The notes under the pieces: model-generated | Databases searched by the model: none | The model's input: only the letters and a program-made list of their open reading frames with translations | What the model was told of the DNA's origin: nothing | Position numbers and translations under genes: made by a program | Assembly: GCA_905221605.1 (NCBI GenBank) | Contig: CAJNDS010002251.1 | Coordinates: 278,501 to 342,500 of the forward strand | Reading direction: 5' to 3' | Length of the DNA stretch: 64,000 nucleotides | From: Symbiodinium natans | Taxonomy: Eukaryota > Sar > Dinophyceae > Suessiales > Symbiodiniaceae | Shown: piece by piece, positions 1 to 10,003 of the stretch | How the letters are laid out: every line of letters starts with the position of its first letter | Position numbering within the stretch: the first letter of the stretch is position 1

Positions 1-84
1 TTAGGGTTCAGAGGCCCTCACCCTAAACCCTAAACCCTAAACCCTAAACCCTAAACCCTAAACCCTAAACCCTAAACCCTAAAC

Positions 85-180
85 CTGCATCCACTGTAAG
101 GCCGCGGTGCCAGCAGCAGCGTCTGCGGAACCAGAATGAGCATGGCGACGACCACCCGATACCATCCTCGCAAGCTGACT
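85..180 (-). CDS. possible exon fragment (unknown protein)
   Basis: On the minus strand this unique fragment is open in two frames. One encodes a hydrophobic stretch (WYRVVVAMLILVPQTLLL). The low-coordinate edge reads GGATGCAG followed by GTTTAGGG, so the first telomeric heptamer could supply a GT splice donor. An AG acceptor (CCAAG) is present at the other edge. I do not recognise the protein and the frame is not decided. Confidence 0.3.
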
Positions 181-188
181 CTTGGAGG

Positions 189-394
189 TGTAGGGTTTAG
201 GGTTTAGGGTTTAGGGTTAGGGTTTAGGGTTTAGGGTTTAGGGTTTAGGGTTTAGGGTTTAGGGTTTAGGGTTTAGGGTTTAGGGTTTAGGGTTTAGGGT
301 TTAGGGTTTAGGGTTTAGGGTTTAGGGTTTAGGGTTTAGGGTTTAGGGTTTAGGGTTTAGGGTTTAGGGTTTAGGGTTTAGGGTTTAGGGTTTA
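189..394 (+). repeat. interstitial TTTAGGG array
   Basis: About 29 nearly perfect TTTAGGG heptamers, the longest telomeric array near the left edge, with one TTAGGG variant at about 218-224. The array follows a 100-bp unique fragment that is itself preceded by a CCCTAAA block at 21-85, so the fragment is capped by telomeric repeats in outward orientation on both sides. Confidence 0.95.
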
Positions 395-730
395 GAGTCT
401 CGAGATGGTCTTCAAGGAGCATGGGGTGCCCTCTTGCGGACAAGTGGCGGGGCAGCGCTACAAGCGCATACCTGGGCAACTGAAATATCCTAAACCCTAA
501 ACCCTAAACCCTAAATCTCCCTAAGCCCGAAACTCTTAACCCCCCCCCCACCCCCCCGCCCACCCAGATGGGGGTTCAGGGTTTTTGGGTTAGGATGCGC
601 TTTCAAAGGCTCCAGGACTAGAGTGACTAGACTTGGGGCGTTGGAAACGTAGGGAAGCCTCGGTGGCCGCGGTTAGGTTCAGAGTGTGCAGGTGTTGTCA
701 TACCCAGACCCCTAGGAGAATCCAAGAAGT

Positions 731-846
731 AGATCCCCTTAAGGGTTCCTAAGAATTAAGTAGATCCCCTTAAGGGTTCCTAAGAACTACCCAATAGTAG
801 TACTAGATCCCCTTAAGGGTTCCTAAGAACTACCCAAGAGTAGTAT
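731..846. repeat. triplicated GATCCCCTTAAGGG unit
   Basis: The sequence TAGATCCCCTTAAGGG followed by TTCCTAAGAA occurs three times in tandem at about 731, 769 and 813. The last two copies are separated by ACTACCC(A)A plus TAGTA spacers. The core CCCCTTAAGGG is palindromic. No coding potential is visible. Confidence 0.75.
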
Positions 847-2049
847 AGGGTACTATTTGGGGGCTCTATTTTTTGGATCCTCCCAGGGGTCTGGGTACCT
901 GATCACGGTGACACTACAGTAAGTATCCCTAATTATCGCCCCTCAAACCCTAAGCCCTAAACCCTGAACCCTAAACCCTAAACCCTAAACCCTAAACCCT
1001 AAAGGGTTGTTACGTAGACTTCCAAGAAGGAATCCCCGCAGACTGAGTTGTATGCACCACAGCTTGGATTCTAAGTGCCCTACACAACGAAGCCCCAAGA
1101 GTAACCCAGGAATAACAACCCTAAACCCTAAACCCTAAACCCTAAACCCTAAACCCTTTGTGGTTTGAAGGGCTTGTAAGGAAAACTACACCCTAGTAAA
1201 CGGGATGAAGGGCCCACTTTGGGCCCGAGTAGCCTTTAGACCTTAAACCCTACATTCCCATTGCACCTAAACCCTAAACCCTAAACCCTAAACCCTAAAC
1301 CCTAAACCCTAAACACTAAACCCTAAACCCTTCTTTCCCCCCTCATCCTTCGCCCTGGTGCTGTGCACCCTGGCCGCCACCGACTTTGGCCACGGACTCC
1401 TGACCAGCCTGGCAGCATGAATCGAAGGCCCGGTTCGGGGTTTAGGGTTTAGGGCTAGGGTTTAGGGCTAGGGTTTGGGGTTAGGGTTTGGGTTTTAGGG
1501 TTTGGGTTTTTAGGGTTTAGGGTTTAGAGTTTGCGTGTTGAGGGTTTGGGGTTTAGGGTTCGACTTTTTGAGGGCCCTGAAGGTTCTTGCTTAGGCTTGT
1601 AGGGCTTTGAAGGCTCTTGAATTTAGGGTTTGGGATTTAGGGCTTGGGTTTAGGGTTTAGGAGTTAGGCCGCAGGGTTCAGGATTCAAGGGTTTAGGGCA
1701 ATATTAGAAGACCAGTGCCGCCAAGAACCCAAGTTTTCAGAACTCAGCAGTACATCTTCTCTGACTCATAACACCCTAAACCCTAAACCCTGAACCCTGA
1801 ACCCTAAACCCTAAACCCTACCCTAAACACTACCCCTGAACCCTAAACCTAAAAACACCCAAACCCTCCGAAGACACCCAAACCCTCCGAAGGACCCGAG
1901 AAAGTCCCATGGCCAACATGGGAGAGTTAGAGTGCGCGCCTGCGCCCTTGGCAGACCAAGGAAAGCCTCCCACCAGAGGCACAGCCTTGTAAGAGGGGTC
2001 TTCATGACTAGAATGTAGGGTTTAGGGTTTAGGGCTTAGGGTTTGGGGT

Positions 2050-2160
2050 TTTGGACCTGGATAATTAGAATTAGGGTTTTGGGGGTTCTTCTAGTATAGT
2101 TTTATAGGGGCCAGAAGGGAATACCATCAGTATTTGCTGAAATCCGACCCTTTTGTATAC
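2050..2160. repeat. dispersed element, family ATAATTAGA..ATTCCGACCC
   Basis: A degenerate copy of a dispersed sequence. It begins with a (GGA)TAATTAGA motif, then AGGGTTTTGGGGGTTCT, GTTCTAGTAT-like sequence and AAGGGAATA, and ends near CCGACCC. Related copies lie at about 5180-5276, 53045-53145 and (right half only) 38165-38225. The outer parts are weakly inverted (TAATTA.. ..TAATTATTCC), as in a small non-autonomous inverted-repeat transposon. No coding capacity. Confidence 0.5.
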
Positions 2161-2292
2161 TGCCAACGCCACAGAAAGCGGAGGCGGCGATTTCGTAGTT
2201 TTCGGCAGTCAAGTAGACACTTAGCTTCTTCGCTAAGGATCTCCTGCGTTCTTCTCGCATGGGACGTCCGATGACATCTTGCCCCTAGACCC

Positions 2293-2418
2293 CTACAGGG
2301 TGGGGCCCCCTTACTATACTAACTGTAGTTAAGGGACTTATAACCTAACTTGGGGTCCTTATAACCCAATTTAGGGCCCTTATAACTCTACTTATAACTA
2401 GGGGGCCCCACCCTGTAG
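2293..2418. mobile_element. 126-bp inverted-repeat element, copy 1
   Basis: The element begins CTACAGGGTGGGGCCCCC and ends with the reverse complement (GGGGGCCCCACCCTGTAG), giving near-perfect 18-bp terminal inverted repeats around a TTATAACC-rich core. A second 126-bp copy lies inverted at 54181-54306 and differs at only two positions that I can count. This is typical of a MITE or small fold-back element; no transposase is encoded. Confidence 0.8.
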
Positions 2419-2449
2419 ACCCCTAAACCCAAAACCCTAAACCCTAAAT

Positions 2450-2553
2450 CAATCTGAGCCCTGGCTTGCAAGGGCTTGCAGCGACGGGGCTGTCGGAACT
2501 CCGGAAGCATGGCCATCGCCCAGAGAAGCACGATCCAAGCCTTGAGAGAAAGG
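2450..2553 (-). CDS. possible exon fragment
   Basis: Unique fragment between CCCTAAA (left) and TTTCGGG/TTTAGGG (right). On the minus strand it follows a pyrimidine-rich tract ending CTCAAG, a possible acceptor. It is open in more than one frame, for example KAWIVLLWAMAMLPEFRQ, which is hydrophobic. No good GT donor is visible; a GA donor is possible. Product unknown. Confidence 0.3.
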
Positions 2554-3434
2554 GTTTCGGGTTTAGGGTTTAGGGTTTAGGGTTTAGGGGGTTTAGGGGG
2601 TTTAGGGGGTTTAGGGGGTTTAGGGAGTTTCGGGGGGTTTCGGGAGTTTAGGGAGTGTAGGGTTCAGGGCTGCTTGGGTGCTTCAATTCCTTCTGCTCCA
2701 GCCCTTCTTGAAGCGCTCGGGATTTCAGGCATGGTGGACAGAGCCGAGGGAGTGGGTTTAGGGTTTTAGCGTTTCAGGGGTTTAGGGTAACCCCAAACCC
2801 TAAACCCTAAACCCTAAACCCTAAACCCAAAACCCAAAACCCAAAACCCAAAACCCAAAACCCAAAACTCAAAACCCTAACGGTCCATTCAGCCCCTAAG
2901 TCCGAAAACCCCTGAATCCCCATAGAAACACGCCGGGATTTCAGGGCGACGAGGCTTCCAAGAGCTGCGCCCCGCAACTCCTATATAAGAGGGTTTAGGG
3001 TTTAGGGTTTAGGGTTTAGGGTTTAGGGTTTAGGGTTTAGGGTTTAGGGTAGGACTTTTGGGTCTAAGTATATAATAATAAGGTACATGGACCCTTAGGG
3101 AGTGAGAGCTTCTAGGCATCTGAAAGTCCTAAACCCTCAACCCTAAACCCCAAACGGGCCCTAAACCCGAAACCCGAAACCCGAAACCCTCCACCCGAAA
3201 CCCTAAACCATGAAAGTTTAGCTGTTGAGGGTGGCTGTGAAAGCCTCGAGCTCTATGGAGGCCCTTCCACGTTCCTTGGTGGTGCCCCTGAGACCTACAA
3301 AACTCATTTGGGCTTAGGGGTTTCATACCCTAACCCTAAACCCTAAACCCTAAACCCTAAACCCTAAACCCTAAACCCTAAACCCTTTACAAGCATTGGG
3401 TTTGGGGGTTTGCGGGCCTTCAGCCGGTTCATAC

Positions 3435-3540
3435 CTGCAGCCAAAGGGTCCAAAAAGGCCTGAAAGAGTCGAGATCGAACGGCCAGCGGGCCATTGTAGA
3501 GGTCGCTCTTGGCGTAGGTGGTCACGGCCTCGCTGCCACT
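3435..3540 (-). CDS. exon with clear splice sites (unknown protein)
   Basis: A 106-nt coding-like segment on the minus strand, with residues including GSEAVTTYAKSDLYNGPLAV and then RSRLFQAFLDPLAA. The upstream acceptor is CCCCTAAG, whose AG comes from a telomeric heptamer. The donor is GCTGCAG/GTATGA, an excellent match to consensus. The left intron side carries CCCTAAA repeats (3337-3387) and the right side TTTAGGG repeats (3543-3600). The exon starts in a phase that matches the end of the exon at 4308-4627 (AC/T), so the two are probably consecutive exons of one gene. I do not recognise the family. Confidence 0.6.
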
Positions 3541-3827
3541 TAGGGGTTTAGGGTTTAGGGTTTAGGGTTTAGGGTTTAGGGGTTAGGGTTTAGGGTTTCA
3601 CCTAGGGGTTTTAGGGATTGGGCTGTTGAAGCTTCGGGTTTTCGTGGGTTTTGTTTCTTTTTTTTCGTGGTTGGGGTTTCGGGGTTTTGAGTTGTGTCGG
3701 TTCGGGTCTTCTACTTGGCGGTTCATGTCACTTATTAACCAATTATAACTGCACTTACAACCCAAATTATAACCATATTGGGGCAGTTCAGGGGCTTAGA
3801 AGTGGGTTAGAAGTACAGTTATAATTC

Positions 3828-3936
3828 CCTAAGGGTCCATGTACCTGGTTATGGAATACTTGGGCCTTAAAGTACTCCCGATATAAGGACTTTGTGGGTC
3901 TAAGTATATAATAATAATGTACATGGCCCCTTCGGG
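3828..3936. mobile_element. 110-bp inverted-repeat element (family A), copy 1
   Basis: Diverged copy of a family with ends CCTAAGGGTCCATGTACCT and AGGTACATGGACCCTTAGG. The inner part (ATGGAATACTTGGGCC, then AAGTAC, then GGGTCTAAGTATATAATA) is itself nearly an inverted repeat. Other copies: 9356, 36205, 36549, 39127, 39594, 40304 and 43557. It behaves like a MITE; no ORF. Confidence 0.75.
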
Positions 3937-4204
3937 ATTGGTTAATAAGTACCATGAACCTCCAAGTAGGGATTCAGAAGTTTGGGCTGCATCTGCGGCT
4001 GAATAAACATGAAGGCTCGGGCTTTGATTCGGGGTAAACTTTAGGGTTTAGGGTTTAGGGTTTAGGGTTTAGGGTTTAGGGTACGGGGCAAACATGGGCG
4101 GAAAGCTTCAGCGCTCAACGAGGTGTTGATTCCATTGTTCCAGTTGGTTGGGGTTTAGGGGGTTTACTGCTTTCAGTTTTAGCGCTGTTGGGGTTTAGGG
4201 TTTA

Positions 4205-4275
4205 CCAGGACGGGCTATTCGGGCCTATCATTCACATAACCAACCCTATGAAGGGCCTCTTTAAGGGGTTATAGG
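4205..4275. repeat. short dispersed palindromic repeat (family F), copy 1
   Basis: The sequence CGGGCTATT, GGGCCTAT, AACCAACCCTAT, AGGGCCT, TTAAGGGGTTATAGGGT recurs at about 41885-41965 with few differences. The two ends are imperfect inverted repeats (AACCCTATAA-like versus TTATAGGGT). No coding potential. Confidence 0.55.
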
Positions 4276-4307
4276 GTTTAAGCCAGGGTAAGAAAGCTGC
4301 GTCTCAC

Positions 4308-4627
4308 GTTGAGGACATGGGCTTAGCCATGCGCCCATCCGCCACGCCACTGGCCTCCACCAGCTCTGCCCAGCTGTTGCAAATGGGCCAAGGGGTCGGA
4401 AGCGGTAGCGGCAGCACGTCTTGCTCCTCCAAAACGGATCTGCAGGCCGCGAGCTGCTGGAAGTCCAGGCCCTTCCATTGCTTCTCAGCCTCGGAGTCGA
4501 GGTGCGTGGCGTGACCAGTCGAGCAGCTCCAGCCAGTCTGCAGCCCGTACAGAGGGTTCAGAAGGCAGATGTGCTGTGCCTCCACTGTCAGCAAGTGCAG
4601 AAACAGGGCCAAGACCCCACCGAAGAC
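4308..4627 (-). CDS. exon with clear donor (unknown protein)
   Basis: A 320-nt open segment on the minus strand. The acceptor is probably AGAAAGTCAG/G at 4628, and the donor ATGTCCTCAAC/GTGAGA at 4307 is a near-consensus site. It begins VFGGVLALFLHLLTVEAQ, continues through DSEAEKQWKGLDFQQLAA and WAELVEASGVADGRMAKP, and ends in phase 2. The next exon downstream (3435-3540) starts with the single base needed. The plus strand is also partly open (residues DLTFWNLADALFMAQ near 4630), but the splice sites favour minus. Family not recognised. Confidence 0.55.
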
Positions 4628-5179
4628 CTGACTTTCTGGAACCTGGCAGATGCCCTGTTTATGGCGCAGGGCTTAGGGTTCCAGTTTAGGGTTCAAGTTT
4701 AAGGTTTATAGTGTTTAGGATTTATAGAGTTTAGGATTTATAGGTTTTTAGGATCTATAGGGTTTAGGATTTAAAGGGTAGACGGTTTATAGGGTGAGGG
4801 ATTTATCGGGTTAGGATTTATAGGGTTTGGGACTTCGAGGGTTTCGGGTTTAGGGTTCGAGCGTCGCAGGGCATGGGGCGTAGTTGCGCCTCCTCTTTTT
4901 CAAGGGCTTTCGTTCAGAGCCTCAAGAGGTCTGTGGATTCAAAATGTGCTACTGCTACACCCTGCAATCTTGAAGTTGCGTCCGACACCCGCAACCCTGA
5001 ACCCTGGACGCTAAGCCTCATACCCTTAAACCCTACACTAACACCTGTGCCAAGTTTCCAGTTAAGCTGCACTCAAAGACCCCCCGAGGCAGGCACCCTT
5101 ATAGGGTTTGGGGTAGGGTTCGGGGGGGGTGCAGAATTTCGCGGGCTGGAACACAAGCATAACAAGTAGGTAACATAGG

Positions 5180-5276
5180 GGCCTGAATAATTAGAACAGG
5201 GTTTTGGGGGTTCTGCTAGAACAATTACACAGCGACCACAAGGGAATATTCTTAGTCATTATTCCGACCCCTATGT
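5180..5276. repeat. dispersed element, family ATAATTAGA..ATTCCGACCC
   Basis: The best-preserved copy of this family here: CCTGAATAATTAGA, AGGGTTTTGGGGGTTCT, AAGGGAATATTCTTAG, CATTATTCCGACCCCTA. Its ends read as loose inverted repeats. Related copies lie at about 2050, 38165 and 53045. Confidence 0.55.
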
Positions 5277-5368
5277 TACCCTAAACCCTAAACCCTAAAC
5301 CCTAAACCCTAAACCCTAAACTTACTCTTCTGCTTCAAGCTTACAAAGGGAACCGATGTGTCCCTTAC

Positions 5369-5415
5369 CCTCCCCCAACACAAGAGGTGAAGAATGGGCC
5401 CGGTTCTGCACGAAG
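5369..5415 (-). CDS. short putative exon
   Basis: A 47-nt unique segment on the minus strand between acceptor AGTGCCCAG and donor GGGGGAGG/GTAAGG. It encodes approximately LRAEPGPFFTSCVGGG if read from the first base. CCCTAAA (5279-5322) lies to its left and a long TTTAGGG array (5428-5537) to its right, the same arrangement as around 3435-3540. Confidence 0.4.
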
Positions 5416-5427
5416 CTGGGCACTAGC

Positions 5428-5600
5428 TAGGGTTTAGGGTTTAGGGTTTAGGGTTTAGGGTTTAGGGTTTAGGGTTTAGGGTTTAGGGTTTAGGGTTTAG
5501 GGTTTAGGGTTTAGGGTTTAGGGTTTAGGGTTTAGGGTTTGGGGTTTGGGGTTTGGGGTTTGGGGTTTGGGGTTTGGGGTTTGGGGTTTGGGGTTCAGGG
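5428..5600 (+). repeat. TTTAGGG array passing into TTTGGGG variant
   Basis: About 16 TTTAGGG heptamers are followed without a break by about eight TTTGGGG variant heptamers. The variant block is homogeneous, as expected from local tandem duplication of one mutated heptamer rather than repeated telomerase copying. Confidence 0.9.
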
Positions 5601-5642
5601 TTTAGGCTTCAGGGCTTATAAGGCTCAAATTCTCAGGCCCAG

Positions 5643-5730
5643 GGGGCCGCCCGCTTGCCCATGGCGGTGCTGGACGCCCCGCAGGTCTGCAGGCGCTCGG
5701 CGTTCCACATGTTGTACTCCTGAGAACGAC
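5643..5730 (-). CDS. possible exon fragment
   Basis: On the minus strand a pyrimidine-rich stretch ending GTTCTCAG is followed by an open segment reading QEYNMWNAERLQTCGASS, then TAMGKRAAPW. The composition looks like real protein. A GC donor (TGG/GCCTGAG) may close the exon. Family unknown. Confidence 0.4.
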
Positions 5731-6059
5731 GGAGAGGCCACAAGAAAGAGGAGCTCAAGACCGGGTTGTTAGGGGGTTTGGGTTATAGGATGCTATATTT
5801 GTATATATATATATATACAGGGTGATATGGATATATATATATATATGTATATGTATATATATCTGCTAACCCCCCCCCCAGCGACCTACCCGTTTTAGGC
5901 CTTTTTAGGCCTTTTTTAACAAAAATAACAAAGAAGGCCCAAAAGTCGCGTAGTTAATCACCGGGTAATGAAGGACGGTTACTGGGACACCCACCTCACA
6001 GACCCCGATAAGCTAGCATTGGAAGAATCTGCATTTTGAATCTGAAGCGGACAATGCTG

Positions 6060-7550
6060 TTTTTAGATGTTTAGATCAGTGTTTTTCTATGCAAATTGTG
6101 CGTTTCAAGGGCAATTAATGTTTTGTTGAGCAACTAATTGATTTATACAGTTGTGTTTGTACGAGGCAAAGTATTAATCAAATAGTGAAACATTTGTCTT
6201 GGTTCTATGCGAATTTAGCTACTAGAGTAATATTATTAAGCAAAGAGCCCAATTTGAGTCAAGTGAATACTATTTAAAGGAGCATACTCAACCAAGATAC
6301 GAAATAAACACCATTCTCAACCAAAAAATGGCAAAGTGTGCGTTTAAAGTGCAAATACTGTATTTATACAATTGTGTTTGTACTAGGCAAAGTATGCTCT
6401 CTGAAAAGTCCACTGAAATACCTTATGTTTACATATTCATGACTCGTTTCTATTTTTGAAATAATCATTTTATGCGAATTTAGCTACTAGAGTAATTATT
6501 AAGCAAATAGCCCAATTTGACTCAAGCGAATACCATTTAAAGGACCATACTCAACCAAAATACGAAAGAAGCACCATATTCAACCAACATATGGCAAAGT
6601 GTGGTTTAAAGGGCAAATAGTGCTTTGTTGAGCAACTAGTGCATTGAAACAGTTGTGTTTATACCAGGCAAAGCATTATTGAAGTACTATCTGCAAAGTC
6701 AAATGAAACACCTTATGTTTACATATTCATGAAGCAATTTTTTTGAAGTATTCATTCTATGCGAATTTAACTACTAGAGGAATTCTTAAGCAAATAGCCC
6801 AATTTGACTCAAGTGAATACTATTTAAAGGACCATACTCAACCAAATACGAAATAAAACACTTGCGGAAATGGAAGCGGTTCTACCTACATAACAATGAA
6901 ACAAAGATTGCTGAAGTACTCACTAAAGACCACTTATATACTATGTCTGAAAAGCACAATTTGCATGAGCAAGCTTAAAGATGCACAATAATGGAAATAG
7001 AAGCGGTTCTACTTACATAACGATGAAACAAAGATGTCTGAAGTATTCAATAAAGACCACATATATACTATGCTTGAAAAACGCAACTTGCACAATCAGC
7101 CTACAAGAATCCTAGAAAAGTACTTAGTGAAGGCCATACACAAGCAAATTCACAAATACATAAAAACATCCAAAAGCGCAAGCTTCAGGAGAATCTCTGG
7201 CAAAGTTTGGATTATAGGGTTTTGGGGTATTCCTGGACGAGTAGGAGTCACTTTTTAAGCAAACAATTCTAAGCAATAAATGCTTTTTCTCAAGACAAGT
7301 ATTGCAAATGCTGCTTCTAGATAATTAATCGCATTTACCAGGCAAATATTATCCATGCGAATTGAGCTACCAGAGCACCAAGTAATGGCTGAATAAGGCC
7401 TACTACACTTGAGTACAACCAAAAGATGCACTAAACACTAGCGGCTCTACTTACATAATAACGAAACAAATAGTTCTGAAGCACTAGAAAGACCACTTGT
7501 ATACTATTTCTGAAAAGCACAATTAGCATAAGCACACTTAAAAATGCGTA
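6060..7550. repeat. AT-rich tandem-like repeats
   Basis: A unit containing ATGCGAATTTAGCTACTAGA, TTAAGCAAATAGCCCAATTT, GACTCAAG, GGACCATACTCAACC and ATACGAAA recurs starting near 6208, 6474 and 6763, with shorter pieces near 7355. Secondary repeats (CACTTATATACTATG, GAAAAGCACAATT, GCGGTTCTACCTACATAA) occur near 6870-7050 and 7440-7530. The short open frames in this stretch (for example 7034-7258) are not convincing as genes. Confidence 0.75.
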
Positions 7551-7574
7551 GTTGTTGCCTCGTGACCGTGAAGG

Positions 7575-7862
7575 CGAACTAAAAAAACCAAAAAACCAAA
7601 ACCAAAAAAGCCAAAAACACCAAAAAAACCAAAAAAACCAAAAAAAGCAAAACCAAAAAACCAAAAAAACCAAAACAAAAAAACAAAAACCCCAAAAAAA
7701 AACAATTTTCCGGGACTCTTGGAGAAGCCTCATAGGGATTTTCTGAGAGTCCCGGAAAGTTGGTTTTTTGGGCATTTTTGGATTTTTTGGTTTTGGTTTT
7801 TTGGGTTTTTTGGTTTTTTGGTTTTTTGTTTTTTTTGGTTTTGGTATTTTTGTTTTTTCCAC
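7575..7862. repeat. large AAAACC/GGTTTT fold-back hairpin
   Basis: A left arm of about 120 bp made of AAAAACC-type repeats is followed by TTTTCCGGGACTCT, a short loop, AGAGTCCCGGAAA, and then a right arm of GGTTTTT-type repeats. The central 12-bp stem is perfect and the arms are largely complementary. The Lys/Pro-rich and Phe/Trp-rich frames across it are artefacts of this composition. Confidence 0.85.
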
Positions 7863-8025
7863 TGTCCCGTGTATGCGATTTTAGTTGTATTTTAGTCTAC
7901 GCCCTAGGAAATACGCTATATTGCACACCCAGTTTGCTTGCAGTGCAACTGGGTGACTTGAGACAAGGCGAAAAAGGGTAGGTCACTGGGGGGGGGGGGG
8001 GTACCATATATATATATATATATGT

Positions 8026-9355
8026 GGGTTGTAGGGTTTGACCTGCAAGAACTTGAAGAACCAACCCTAAGCCTGAAAATGCCCGAGGCCCGAAAAAAGA
8101 CCTCATCAAGCAATAAAATCATCTGTGAACCGCCCACAACTTGTATTTGCGAAAAAAGACCCATGACTTGCCTCCCGAAGCAATCTAGGAAGGGTTTAGG
8201 GTTTAGGGTTCAGGGTTTAGGGTTTAGGGTTTAGGGTTTGGGGTTTAAGGTTTAGGGTTTAGGGTTTACCCTAAACCCTAGACGAGGATCCCCGGAAACA
8301 TAGGATTGCAAAGGACTCCCTGTTTGGTATCGGGTAGTTGTATAGGGAACCCGAGACCCCACAAAAAGTGAAAAAGCTGGGAGGTCAGGGTTTAGGGTTT
8401 AGGAGTTGGGGTTTCGGGTTTACAGTAGGACTTAGGGTTTATGGTTTAGGATTGATATCAAGGTCTCCAGGATCTTGCAGGGGAATCCTGAGGTGGAGAG
8501 CTGTCCACGAAACATTGACAAATGCCAACTCTTTTGTGGACAAGTGCACACGAAGCTGCGACAAACGAACATGCCCACGCGAGTCTGGCAGATGCCCATG
8601 AAAAGTGACTAACTGCCCACGAAGTATTAAGTGTTTGAAAAAAACGAAAATATACGCGAAGAGAGGCAGGAGAGGTTTAGGGTTTAGGGGAACCCTATAC
8701 CCCAACACAACAATGCTCAGCATACTTAAGGCCAAAGTACCCGGTCATGTCCCACAGTTCCATGGTTACACCTGCTAATTACGGGTAGGTACTGCTGACA
8801 TGTAGGTAAAGAGGTTCCCAGGCACTTTTTTACGGAAAGAACTTCATCATCATAAGGGACCCTAGGATCCGGGCCCCTAAAGCAGAGGGAATGATAAGGC
8901 TTAGGGTTTATAGGGCTATAGGGTTCTGGATTGATAGGGTTTAGGGTTTAGGGTTTAGGGTTTAGGGTTTAGGGTTTAGGGTTTAGGGTTTAGGGTTTAG
9001 GGTTTAGTGTTTGCGAGATCGAGGGGCCGGAAACAGCGCGGGGCAGAAGTCCCGCACGATGGACGTGCACATGGCCAGGGCGTGGACGTCGGAGAAATGG
9101 CTCCTCAGTGTGCGACTCGTGGGATTTAGGGTTTGGGGTTTAGGGTTTAGGGTTTAGGGTTTAGGGTTTGGGGTTTGGGGTTTAGGGTTTAGGGGCTTCG
9201 GGTTCTTGGTAGCACAGCAACCATACTATGATAAGGGCACCCTTTTAGGAGGAGGGGGGGGGGGGGTGGTTACACTAGAAGGGAACCCAGAACCAAGAAA
9301 CACGTAAAGGGTACCACTCACTGGGCTACCAAGGGTTTAGGGCTTAGGGTATTAG
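8026..9355. repeat. telomere-repeat mosaic
   Basis: TTTAGGG tracts at 8192-8268, 8938-9007 and 9123-9193. At 8268 the TTTAGGG tract meets CCCTAAACCCTA directly, a G-strand-to-C-strand junction. The stretch 8300-8930 is mostly unique, with several short open frames (for example minus 8439-8735) and no recognisable gene. A G run lies at 9247-9260. Confidence 0.75.
9008..9105 (-). CDS. possible exon fragment
   Basis: On the minus strand, after CACACTGAG, the segment reads RSHFSDVHALAMCTSIVR, then DFCPALFPAPRSRK, a natural-looking protein composition. A GC donor (TCTC/GCAAAC) may end it. It lies between two TTTAGGG tracts. Product unknown. Confidence 0.4.
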
Positions 9356-9463
9356 CCTAAGGGTCCATGTACCTTATTATTATATACTTAAACCCAAAAG
9401 TGCTTATATAGGAAGTACTTTGAGGCCCAAGTATTCCATATTTAGGTACATGGACCCTTAGGG
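9356..9463. mobile_element. 110-bp inverted-repeat element (family A), copy 2
   Basis: Intact copy with ends CCTAAGGGTCCATGTACCT and AGGTACATGGACCCTTAGG. Confidence 0.8.
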
Positions 9464-9744
9464 TTAATTACAGGATTTAGGGTTTAGGGCTTAGAGGCTT
9501 ACAGGGGTTTAGGGTTTAGGATTTCGGGGTACAGGGCTTAGGGAACGAGAGGGGTCAGGGTTTAGGGTTTGCGGGTATCGGGCTTCAGAGGGGTTTAGTG
9601 TCTCGGGTTGGTGGGGGCGGCCTTGCACCGTTAGTTCAGAGTTGCGAATCCCGGTTCAAAAGGCCATGGCATGACATCAAAAGAACTAGGACCTTGAACA
9701 GTTTATGAGGCAAAGGCTTTAGAGTTTAGGGTTTTCGGGTTTAG

Positions 9745-9859
9745 GACCCTAAACCCTAAGCTCTAAACCCTAAACCCTAAACCCTAAACCCTAAACCCCC
9801 TAAACCCTAAACCCTAAACCCTAAACACCAAACACCCTAAACCCTAAACCCTAAACCCT
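9745..9859 (-). repeat. CCCTAAA array, insertion site of the retrotransposon
   Basis: Degenerate to perfect CCCTAAA repeats. A short GGGTTTAGG piece meets CCCTAAA at about 9745. The last five bases, ACCCT (9855-9859), are the left copy of the target-site duplication of the LTR element; the right copy is at 23448-23452. Confidence 0.9.
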
Positions 9860-10003
9860 TATAGTTTGGGAAATCCACCAATGCAATCCGTTAAGCCATG
9901 AAACACAGGCGCACTTCTACCTTTTTGTCTCAGAGGGCTTGAGTGCGATAGGTGCAACATACATGAAGGCAAAAGTGGCAAGGAGGTCCGAATATAAAAT
10001 ACA
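9860..10003 (-). repeat. 3' LTR
   Basis: 144 bp, identical by eye to 23304-23447. In the sense direction it starts TGTATTTTATATTC and ends CCCAAACTATA, that is TG...TA rather than TG...CA. A purine tract (AGGGGGG, 10004-10010) lies immediately upstream in sense, as expected for the polypurine primer of plus-strand synthesis. Confidence 0.95.

Larger units (their letters stand above)
1..3434. repeat. telomere-repeat mosaic, left part
   Basis: Blocks of CCCTAAA (about 21-85, 488-513, 956-1002, 1119-1156, 1265-1329, 2428-2449, 2794-2826, 3337-3387) and TTTAGGG (189-394, 1438-1560 degenerate, 2554-2650, 2991-3050) alternate with unique fragments of about 100 bp. Several fragments are bounded on the left by CCCTAAA and on the right by TTTAGGG, as if capped outward (86-188, 1330-1437, 2450-2553). 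Some of these have open frames on the minus strand, but no gene can be built from them alone. A C-rich run lies at 541-560. Confidence 0.8.
5790..8025. mobile_element. 2.2-kb inverted-repeat element, AT-rich
   Basis: The left end is a (TA)n tract, a C run and then AGCGACCTACCCGTTTT at 5880. The right end is the reverse: a motif whose complement reads AGTGACCTACCCTTTTT, then a G run (7988-8001) and a (TA)n tract. The two ends therefore form terminal inverted repeats of about 20 bp beyond the homopolymers. The interior is AT-rich, unlike the flanks, and carries 260-290-bp direct repeats and a large AAAACC/GGTTTT hairpin. No transposase ORF is visible. The layout parallels the element at 50256-53047. 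Confidence 0.6.

Noticed and set aside
1-400. The left edge as a true chromosome end
   Set aside because: The array at the start is short, mixed in orientation and followed by dozens of similar interstitial arrays, so it is not distinguished from the rest of the window.
7431-7862. Lys/Pro-rich and Phe/Trp-rich open frames
   Set aside because: They are translations of the AAAACC/GGTTTT hairpin arms and have no independent support.
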